Source: DAIRET01 sp036795455 (GTDB taxonomy: Bacteria; Bacteroidota; Ignavibacteria; Ignavibacteriales; Ignavibacteriaceae). From it: a stretch of DNA of 14,270 nucleotides. The notes beneath the pieces are model-generated. The model ran no database searches and was not told the DNA's origin. It worked only from the letters and a program-made list of their open reading frames with translations. Location of the stretch: positions 1-14,270 of the forward strand of contig DAIRET010000066.1 in NCBI GenBank assembly GCA_036795455.1, read 5' to 3'. The position numbers were made by a program, and so were the translations under genes. Shown here in pieces: positions 7,194-12,884 of the stretch (its first letter is position 1; every line of letters starts with the position of its first letter).

Positions 7194-7560
7194 TATTACT
7201 TGATAGTAATATTATTATATACTCTGCTCTACCGAATATGACTACCTGCATGAATTTTATGGAAAAAAGAACTCTTTCGCCTCTGAAATCAGCTTGCTGG
7301 AGGTACTCGGCTTTTCCAGGATAACGAAAGAACAAGAAGCATTTTTTAGTACTATTTTCTCATTTATTCAAGTTTTGCCGATCAGTTCAGAAATAATTGA
7401 GCAAGCAATCTCTTTTAGAAAACGATATAATCTTTCTATCGGTGATGCCATAATTGCTTCCACTGCATTTGTTAATGACCTTACTTTATTAACAAACAAT
7501 GTGGCTGATTACAAAAAGATTAAAGAGATAACGCTCAAGAATCCTACCAAAGAACATTAA
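7190..7560 (+). pseudogene. PIN-domain (VapC-like) toxin, frameshifted
   Basis: The gene starts at ATG 7190, overlapping the antitoxin stop by 4 nt, and reads MILLDSNIIIYSALP. At 7232-7234 the reading frame breaks: the start frame runs to a stop at 7322-7324 (44 codons, non-family sequence), while the frame beginning at GAA 7234 continues EYDYLHEF and stays open to TAA 7558-7560. Joining the two gives about 123 residues, normal for a PIN ribonuclease. All four expected acidic positions survive: D5, Glu in SLLEV (7300-7302), Asp in SIGDAII (7444-7446) and Asp in NNVADY (7507-7509). A single lost base near 7233-7234 explains everything. The intact rest suggests a recent mutation or a sequencing error. 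If functional, the product would be an Mg2+-dependent RNase neutralised by the upstream antitoxin. Confidence 0.78.
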
Positions 7561-7563
7561 AAT

Positions 7564-8625
7564 TTATCCTATCGCTCTAACAAACATATCGAAAATGAAT
7601 TCGGTATCATCCGGTCCCGGTGATGCTTCCGGGTGAAACTGTGCACCGAAAAACGGTTTCGCTATATGAATAATTCCTTCGTTTGTTCCATCATTATCGT
7701 TCACAAACCATTCCCGCCAATCTTCAGATAAGGTGTTTGAATCGATTGCATACCCGTGGTTCTGTGAAGTAATATAACACCTTCTTGTTCCCGATTCATT
7801 CACGGGTTGATTGTGGCTTCGATGTCCGTATCTTAATTTGTAAGTATCCGCCCCTGAAGCCAATCCGAGTATCTGGCAGCCGAGACAAATACCGAGAATC
7901 GGGATATTTTTCTGCATTGCTGTTCGTGTTTTTTCGATGGTTGAATTAACTATTTTCGGGTCGCCCGGTCCGTTTGATATTAATATTCCATCGGATTCAA
8001 TTGATAGAAAATCGAAATCGTAAGGAACCTCGAGTACCGAGATATTCCTTCTCAAAAAAGCCTGTATTATGTTATTCTTCACGCCACAGTCAACGAGAAC
8101 AATCTTCTTCTCACCTTTAGAATGCAGCACCGGTTCTTTAATTGAAACATCGGCAACAAGATTTCGAATGTTGGGATTGTCGAATTCAACATCTTCATCA
8201 AAAACAATTTTCCCGGGCATTGTTCCTTTTTCTCTCAATTTTCTCGTGAGCATTCTCGTATCGATTCCATACAGGGCTGGAACCTTTTCTTCTTTTAACC
8301 AATCGCCCAAAGATTGAACTGCATTCCAGTGTGAATACTCATTGGAGTAATCAGAGATAATCAATCCCTGCAGGCTAATTTTATTCGACTCGAAATTTTT
8401 AAGTAATCCGTTTTCAATTTCTCTACCCGGTACACCGTAATTCCCGATGAGTGGGTAGGTTAATACTAAAATTTGTCCGCAATAAGAAGGGTCAGTTAAA
8501 GTTTCCGGGTATCCGACCATGCCTGTATTAAAAACAACTTCACCGTTTTTGCTTTCTTCATGTCCGAATGAAATACCGGTTAGTGTTGTCCCGTCTTCCA
8601 AAACCAATTTTGCTTTTTTATTCAT
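7564..8625 (-). CDS. carA: carbamoyl-phosphate synthase small (glutaminase) subunit
   Basis: 353 residues. It hydrolyses glutamine and passes ammonia to CarB. The N-terminal CarA domain (1-150) has LVLEDGTTLTGISFG, VVFNTGMVGYPETLTDPSYC and LTYPLIGNYG. The class I glutamine amidotransferase domain (about 172-353) has SNGPGDP (217-223), the nucleophile C247 in GICLGC, and the H331/E333 dyad in FHPEASPGP. GICLGC replaces the more usual GICLGH. Like CarB, the wording (RYGHRSHNQPV, TSQNHGYAIDS, NDGTNEGIIH, PFFGAQFHPE) resembles eukaryotic CAD/CPS1 more than E. coli CarA. The Cys is kept, so it should be glutamine-dependent, unlike vertebrate CPS1. The ATG at 8625 follows CAGGAAGTAA. The stop is 3 bp from the end of the converging toxin pseudogene, with no terminator between. 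Confidence 0.96.
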   Translation of the reverse strand: MNKKAKLVLEDGTTLTGISFGHEESKNGEVVFNTGMVGYPETLTDPSYCGQILVLTYPLIGNYGVPGREIENGLLKNFESNKISLQGLIISDYSNEYSHWNAVQSLGDWLKEEKVPALYGIDTRMLTRKLREKGTMPGKIVFDEDVEFDNPNIRNLVADVSIKEPVLHSKGEKKIVLVDCGVKNNIIQAFLRRNISVLEVPYDFDFLSIESDGILISNGPGDPKIVNSTIEKTRTAMQKNIPILGICLGCQILGLASGADTYKLRYGHRSHNQPVNESGTRRCYITSQNHGYAIDSNTLSEDWREWFVNDNDGTNEGIIHIAKPFFGAQFHPEASPGPDDTEFIFDMFVRAIG

Positions 8626-8646
8626 TTACTTCCTGTGGGTTTAAAT

Positions 8647-8677
8647 AAAAAAATAGCCACTCATAGGAGTGGCTATT
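8647..8677 (-). terminator. intrinsic terminator inside the carA leader (candidate attenuator)
   Basis: In the minus-strand transcript AATAGCCACTC, a CTAT loop and GAGTGGCTATT form a perfect 11-bp stem (8652-8677), followed by a U-run to 8647. It ends about 21 nt before the carA start, directly ahead of the AGGAAG ribosome-binding site. There is no minus-strand gene upstream that it could serve, so it would stop the carA transcript itself unless prevented, the layout of an attenuator. No convincing antiterminator pairing was found. Confidence 0.75.
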
Positions 8678-8721
8678 CCTTAAAAAATCTTCTGTTATTT
8701 CCGGTTTGATATTTTTTCTTT

Positions 8722-8742
8722 CCAAAATCTATTTCATTTTGG
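8722..8742 (-). other. hairpin at the 5' end of the predicted carA leader RNA
   Basis: CCAAAAT (8742-8736 in transcript order) pairs with ATTTTGG (8728-8722) around a 7-nt loop GAAATAG. It would sit at the extreme 5' end of the transcript from the promoter at 8749-8777, upstream of the terminator hairpin. It could protect the RNA end or take part in regulation; pairing is seen, the role is inference. Confidence 0.4.
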
Positions 8743-8748
8743 GGATAC

Positions 8749-8777
8749 AAGTTAAAAGATAATGCCGAGTTATGCAA
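8749..8777 (-). promoter_or_regulatory. candidate carA promoter
   Basis: Minus strand TTGCAT (8777-8772), 17-nt spacer, TAACTT (8754-8749). The start would fall near 8742 and give a leader of about 117 nt containing both hairpins. The -10 is identical to that proposed for the DtxR-type gene. Confidence 0.45.
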
Positions 8778-8825
8778 ATGTATGCTCGGTTTTTCGTCCT
8801 CCTCTTTTTATATTTGTACGAAAAA

Positions 8826-9275
8826 ATGGATATAAAAATGATAATAGAAATAAAAGAGATTGAATATGATTCACCGGAATACAAAGATGAAGTTGAACTC
8901 AGGGACAAAATATTACGCGAACCTCTCGGATTGAACTTTACCGCAGAACAGTTGAAATCGGAAGAAAATGAATACCATATTGGGGCTTATCTTTCCGGTA
9001 AATTAGTTGGCTGCCTACTTCTGAAACCGGTTGATAGTAAAACGATTAAGATGAGACAGGTCGCAGTTGACGGCACATATCAGGCGAAAGGAATCGGTAA
9101 AAAGTTAGTTGAGTATTCCGAAAGGTTGGCTTTAGAAAAAAACTTTGATAAAATAATTCTAAACGCGAGAGATACTGCTGTGAAATTCTACCTTAAACTC
9201 GGTTACCGGATAGAAGGGGAGATGTTTATAGAAGTTGAAATACCGCATTACCGGATGAGTAAAAAACTTTTCTGA
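8826..9275 (+). CDS. GNAT-family N-acetyltransferase
   Basis: 149 residues from ATG 8826. An upstream in-frame ATG at 8772 would add 18 hydrophobic, non-family residues overlapping the carA promoter and is rejected; ATG 8838 is an equally possible start. The acetyl-CoA binding core is clear: strand KMRQVAVDGTYQ, then motif A QAKGIGKKLVEYSE (86-99), then ARDTAVKFYLKLGY (114-127) and a final HYRMSKKL (141-148). The family moves an acetyl group from acetyl-CoA to an amine; the substrate cannot be predicted, although the layout recalls ElaA-like small acetyltransferases. No Shine-Dalgarno is visible; a TATATTTG element at 8809-8816 may be its -10/-7. It is divergent from carA and converges on the small HTH gene. 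Confidence 0.82.
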   Translation: MDIKMIIEIKEIEYDSPEYKDEVELRDKILREPLGLNFTAEQLKSEENEYHIGAYLSGKLVGCLLLKPVDSKTIKMRQVAVDGTYQAKGIGKKLVEYSERLALEKNFDKIILNARDTAVKFYLKLGYRIEGEMFIEVEIPHYRMSKKLF

Positions 9276-9308
9276 AAAAGAGATGACACCGTGAGAGATG
9301 TCATCTCT
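9275..9308. terminator. terminator shared by the GNAT gene and the converging HTH-gene operon
   Basis: A perfect 10-bp stem AGAGATGACA (9279-9288) / TGTCATCTCT (9299-9308) with a 10-nt loop. On the minus strand it is followed by a run of Ts (9279-9275), so it best serves the minus-strand genes; on the plus strand the following CTTAAATT is a poor T-run. It lies between two converging genes. Confidence 0.65.
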
Positions 9309-9316
9309 CTTAAATT

Positions 9317-9496
9317 CTACTTTAATGCTTTTTTGATTTTTGCTATATCGGCTTTTGAATAATAATTACAAACACCTTTTTTAGCCGCCGGTGTTAGTCC
9401 AAGCTCGGTTATTGCTTTTTTAACTTTTGCATCTGATACGCCTAATTCTTTGGCGATATTGCCGGCAGTAAACAAATTGCTTTTTTCGTCTTTCAT
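9317..9496 (-). CDS. small helix-turn-helix protein
   Basis: A 59-residue frame too short for many gene finders: ATG at 9496, TAG at 9317-9319. TAAGGAGAATAAAA precedes the start, a strong Shine-Dalgarno site with 8 nt spacing. The protein begins MKDEKSNLFTAGNIAKELGV, then SDAKVKKAITELGLTP, and ends in a Lys-rich tail with YYSKADIAKIKKAL. The GNIAKELGVSDAKVKKAI part is a helix-turn-helix of the MerR/excisionase-like type with a short wing. It probably binds DNA, possibly as a regulator or small nucleoid protein. It is the last gene before the terminator at 9275-9308 and starts 38 nt after the stop of the MBL-fold gene, so it may share that transcript. Target unknown. Confidence 0.82.
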   Translation of the reverse strand: MKDEKSNLFTAGNIAKELGVSDAKVKKAITELGLTPAAKKGVCNYYSKADIAKIKKALK

Positions 9497-9534
9497 TTTT
9501 ATTCTCCTTAAAGGGTTATGTTCTCACTTTGTTA

Positions 9535-10479
9535 TTAAATGGATACTGAAGTAAAAGTTTCACCAATATCACTTATTCCCAATTTAATATCATATGCGTT
9601 TACCGATTCACGAAGCCATGTTAAAGGCTCGTCATCGGGCTCCATTCCCTGTCTGAATGTTTTTGTATGAATTGGAATAAAAACTTTAGCATTCAAATCT
9701 TTTGCCATTTGAAGAGCTTCTTCGGGATTACAGTGATTCCTTCTCCACGGTTGATAAGCGCCTATCGGCATTATTGCTATGTCAACCGATTCACCGCTTT
9801 GCTTAAAATGATCCGTCATTGCTGTGTCACCACCGAAAAGAATTTTTGTCCCTTTATATTCTAAAACGTAAGCATTGAAACTTCTTCCGTTTTTCATATA
9901 GCCTTTAGAGCGGTCTCTTTCCCATGGGAATCGCCATCCGAAATGCTTTACTTCAATTGCTTTAATTTTAATTCCTTGAATTTCAGTCTCTTCTCCCCAG
10001 TCAAGTTCCTGTAGAGATTTCCAATCGAAATGCCTGATTACATCTTTAGTGTTGTAAGCGGTTAAACAATCAATTTCATCCGGGTACTTACTCGAGAAAG
10101 AATCAAGAGAAGGATAATCCATATGGTCCATGTGGGCGTGAGAAAGAAGAATTAAATCGGGTTTCGGCATTTCATCAAAAGCCAAAGCCGGTTTTGTAAT
10201 TCTTGACGGACCTATTGTAATACCGAGAAGATAAACTCCAACTCTGCTGAACATAACCGGGTCTGTTAAAATCACTTTACCGTAAAAATTTATCAATACG
10301 GTTGAATGCCCGATCCACGCAATATTTATTTCGTCTTCACGCCATTCTGCTGGTTGCGGTTTGAACCTTGCAGTTGCAGCTTTTAACTCTCCTTCTTTTA
10401 AGAAAGGAGAAAGCATCAATGCTCCCATTGAGTACTTGGCGCCGTTAATTAAAAATTTTCTTCTTTTCATAATAGTCAT
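9535..10479 (-). CDS. Tat-exported metallo-beta-lactamase-fold hydrolase, NAPE-PLD-like
   Basis: 314 residues from ATG 10479; Met4 (10470) is an equally good start and neither has a Shine-Dalgarno. The N-terminus has a twin-arginine motif KRRKFLI followed by a hydrophobic stretch (about 14-26), predicting Tat export, which fits folding with metals before secretion. The catalytic core begins at WIGHSTVLINFYGKVILTDP (55-74). Zinc ligands seen are H114, H116, D118 and H119 in SHAHMDH, H179 in VKHFGW, D218 in FGGDTA and H271 in PIHTKTF. IMPIGAYQPW and NPEEAL are typical of the N-acylphosphatidylethanolamine phospholipase D-like branch (also near UlaG). Substrate is unknown; a phospholipid, lactone or phosphodiester is possible. 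It lies 56 bp after the S46 peptidase on the same strand with no terminator between. Confidence 0.85.
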   Translation of the reverse strand: MTIMKRRKFLINGAKYSMGALMLSPFLKEGELKAATARFKPQPAEWREDEINIAWIGHSTVLINFYGKVILTDPVMFSRVGVYLLGITIGPSRITKPALAFDEMPKPDLILLSHAHMDHMDYPSLDSFSSKYPDEIDCLTAYNTKDVIRHFDWKSLQELDWGEETEIQGIKIKAIEVKHFGWRFPWERDRSKGYMKNGRSFNAYVLEYKGTKILFGGDTAMTDHFKQSGESVDIAIMPIGAYQPWRRNHCNPEEALQMAKDLNAKVFIPIHTKTFRQGMEPDDEPLTWLRESVNAYDIKLGISDIGETFTSVSI

Positions 10480-10535
10480 AAACAGACATAACCATCAAAG
10501 AGTTCTACAAACTAAATAAGTGTCGAATCTTTTAA

Positions 10536-12698
10536 TTAATCCGAAATCTTTCCATTCTTTAACTCTGCTGCAAGTCTTTCAGCATTATAAAGATGCTTAA
10601 TCGCTTCCATCATACCAGCCGAGTGAACACTAACAGTACGGTTGGCTTCGGTTGTATAGATAAAGTTGCTTGGAAGGCTTTCGATATTCCCGTCGAATGC
10701 AAGTCCTACAATCTCGGCATTTTTATTAATTACCGGGCTGCCGGAGTTCCCGCCGACAATATCATTTGTTGAGATGAAATTCAACGGTTTACTTAAATCA
10801 AAATCTTCCGGCAAATCTTCCCATCTGTCAGGCAAATTGAAAGGGAATTTTTTGTCAAAAGAATAATATCTGTCCAATACTCCGTGAAATGTAGTTTTGG
10901 TCGGAGCGACGGTTCCGTTATAATTATAACCTTTAACAATACCATCCGCCAAACGGAGAGTGAATGTTGCATCCGGCGGAATGAGGTCTCCGTAGACTTC
11001 AAACAATGCTTTACCGAGAAGTTGGTTTAATAGCGATTCTTTATCAGCTCTTTCATGCGCCTCTTTCCGTAAGTTCGAAATCTTAGTTTTAGTTTTTACA
11101 ATAAAGTAAATAAACGGATCCTCCGAGTTTAGTATTTCTGCCGGTGCATTTTTGAACAAAGCAACAAGGTCGTCTTTAGAAGTTATTACCGATTTATTGA
11201 GGATATAATCGACAGCTTCTTTCCCTCTTTTTCCTTTTAATAGCTTTTTAACGATCTCATGTTCATCTCCGAGAACCCGGTTGAGCATATTCACATTGAT
11301 TTCCAGGATAGATTTTTGAAGCTCTGCGTCAAAATTATCCGGGAAAATTTTGGCTATTTCGGAATCAAGTTTTTCACCCTTTAAATCATCTGTTATTTTT
11401 TCTTCCGGTTGATTAAGTTTTTCCGCAAGCGAAACTATTTTTCTTGCAATCGTAAAATACTCCGATGTGTAAAATGGATTCAGATTAAATGCAAAAAGTT
11501 CATTTGCAAAAGTTGCAGCTTCTTCCCTTGACTTGCTGATTTCATTCCAGATATGTGCATATTGTTCTTTTAGTTCGCTATTTGCTTCAACTGACTTGCG
11601 GAAACTGTTTTCGAAATCTTTTTTTCTTGCCATTAATACAGGGTCGTTTAATCCTTTTAGAGTTCCATCATAAACTTTCAGCGAGTTACCGATTGAATAA
11701 AGTCTGCTTACAAGAATGAAATCTTCCGCATTGTTTTTCATTACCATTTTATAGTAAACATCATAAAGTTCTTTCAGCACGCCTACAAGCATCGGGTATT
11801 GAACGTCGCGCAAATATTCAATTTGAGAGATTGTATTCAAGCGGTTTGTTCTGCCGGGATTACCAACAACAAAAATTGCTTCATCTTCAATAGCACCTTT
11901 TTCGCTCCATTTAAAATAGTAATCGGTTTTCAACGGTTTCCCGTCTGAGTAAACACGGAAGAACATGCAATCAAGTCCATAGCGGGGATAAGTAAAATTA
12001 TCATAATCGCCGCCGAGTTTCGCCGTTCTTAAATCGGGAGCAAAAACAAGACGGACATCATTGTATCTCTTGTAACCGTAAAGAGAATACTTTCCACCGT
12101 TATAAAGCGATGTTACGGAAAAGATCAGTTCCTCATGTTTTTCTTTGAACCGTTTTTCAATTTCGGCGATCTTTTCATCTCTTTTTATAATTTTCTCTTC
12201 GGAAGTATTGACCGAGTTCATTACCTTTTGAATTTCATCCGTTACATCTTCAATTATCAATAACTGGTCAACATGAATTCCAGGCATAATTCGTTCATCT
12301 TCAAGTGAAGGTGCAAAAAAACCGTCTCGCAACAGATTCTCTCCCTCTTTTTGAACGGTTGCCAGGTTTTCTCTTCCGCAATGATGATTCGTCATTACAA
12401 GTCCATCTTCCGAAACAAAAGAGGCAGAACACCAAGTGGCAAATTTCAACGCTGATTTTCTAACTTTATTTAACCACTCTTCTGTTGGGACAAAACCGTA
12501 TTCTTTCTCGAAGTATTTCAATGGGGGATTTTCAAAAGTCCACATCTTTCCCATGTCGAATTCTTGAGCTTTTACAGTATCAAGATCAACCCCGAAAAAT
12601 GTTTGTTTCTGCTCCTTATTTTGTGCCGTTAAAACTACTGTGGCAAATAGTATAGTGAGGAATAGTTGTTTCAATACAGGTGATGTTCTTCTCTTCAT
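10536..12698 (-). CDS. S46-family dipeptidyl peptidase, DPP7-like
   Basis: 720 residues, typical for S46. MKRRTSPVLKQLFLTILFAT and the next few residues form a Sec signal peptide (cleavage probably around TAQ, residues 24-26), so the enzyme is periplasmic or outer-membrane associated. The chymotrypsin-like triad is visible: H106 in MTNHHCG, probably D243 in YPRYGLDCMFF, and S652 in GGNSGSPVIN. A largely helical domain is inserted between about 270 and 560, as expected. S46 enzymes release dipeptides from the N-terminus of peptides. Gly670 in FDGN is the position that is Gly in DPP7 (hydrophobic P1) and Arg in DPP11 (Asp/Glu P1), so a DPP7-type preference is inferred. The start is backed by GGAAGTGAA. 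It is probably the first gene of an operon with the MBL-fold and HTH genes. Peptide scavenging fits an amino-acid-using lifestyle. Confidence 0.93.
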   Translation of the reverse strand: MKRRTSPVLKQLFLTILFATVVLTAQNKEQKQTFFGVDLDTVKAQEFDMGKMWTFENPPLKYFEKEYGFVPTEEWLNKVRKSALKFATWCSASFVSEDGLVMTNHHCGRENLATVQKEGENLLRDGFFAPSLEDERIMPGIHVDQLLIIEDVTDEIQKVMNSVNTSEEKIIKRDEKIAEIEKRFKEKHEELIFSVTSLYNGGKYSLYGYKRYNDVRLVFAPDLRTAKLGGDYDNFTYPRYGLDCMFFRVYSDGKPLKTDYYFKWSEKGAIEDEAIFVVGNPGRTNRLNTISQIEYLRDVQYPMLVGVLKELYDVYYKMVMKNNAEDFILVSRLYSIGNSLKVYDGTLKGLNDPVLMARKKDFENSFRKSVEANSELKEQYAHIWNEISKSREEAATFANELFAFNLNPFYTSEYFTIARKIVSLAEKLNQPEEKITDDLKGEKLDSEIAKIFPDNFDAELQKSILEINVNMLNRVLGDEHEIVKKLLKGKRGKEAVDYILNKSVITSKDDLVALFKNAPAEILNSEDPFIYFIVKTKTKISNLRKEAHERADKESLLNQLLGKALFEVYGDLIPPDATFTLRLADGIVKGYNYNGTVAPTKTTFHGVLDRYYSFDKKFPFNLPDRWEDLPEDFDLSKPLNFISTNDIVGGNSGSPVINKNAEIVGLAFDGNIESLPSNFIYTTEANRTVSVHSAGMMEAIKHLYNAERLAAELKNGKISD

Positions 12699-12734
12699 TT
12701 CACTTCCGTTTTTTTTTAATATTAATTACATCTA

Positions 12735-12763
12735 AAATTAAAGCATACGAAGTTTTTTTGCAA
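12735..12763 (-). promoter_or_regulatory. candidate promoter of the S46 peptidase operon
   Basis: Minus strand TTGCAA (12763-12758), 17-nt spacer, TAATTT (12740-12735), giving a start near 12728 and a 5' leader of about 30 nt. A shifted reading, TGCTTTAAT, would be an extended -10. The 186-bp gap also contains the lpd terminator to its right; nothing else was recognised in it. Confidence 0.35.
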
Positions 12764-12829
12764 TGTTAAATGAATAGAATTAATTACGGTTTATAGTTGT
12801 TTTTGGGGGATAAAGCGGAAGGGGATAAG

Positions 12830-12870
12830 ATAAAATTACGGAGACAGTGAACTTATTGTCTCCGTAATTT
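12830..12870 (-). terminator. lpd intrinsic terminator
   Basis: A perfect 14-bp stem AAATTACGGAGACA (12833-12846) / TGTCTCCGTAATTT (12857-12870) with a 10-nt loop, starting 14 nt after the lpd stop on the minus strand. The trailing T-run is short and broken (TTTTATCTTAT), but stem quality and position support termination. Confidence 0.8.
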
Positions 12871-12884
12871 CAATTTTGGGAGTA

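Noticed and set aside
8641..8664. A 7-codon minus-strand mini-ORF (MSGYFFI) starting in the terminator loop ahead of carA.
   Set aside because: Its ATG and codons fall in the hairpin and U-run; composition follows from those elements and there is no sign of selection for coding.
8673..8777. A 34-codon minus-strand frame starting at TTG and ending with UAG in the 5' arm of the carA leader terminator, resembling a pyrBI-type leader peptide.
   Set aside because: The TTG lies in the proposed -35 box, there is no ATG in frame and no properly spaced ribosome-binding site, so it would not be on the transcript. It would revive only if the transcript starts further upstream.
8764..8795. CCGAG/CTCGG stem followed by TTTTT on the plus strand, terminator-like, ahead of the GNAT gene.
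   Set aside because: Only 5 bp with a 15-nt loop and no plus-strand gene upstream; it overlaps the carA promoter and is probably coincidental.
8772..8825. Upstream ATG of the GNAT gene giving an N-terminal hydrophobic extension that could look like a membrane anchor.
   Set aside because: It overlaps the divergent carA promoter, has no ribosome-binding site and is not part of the GNAT fold; ATG 8826 or 8838 is preferred.
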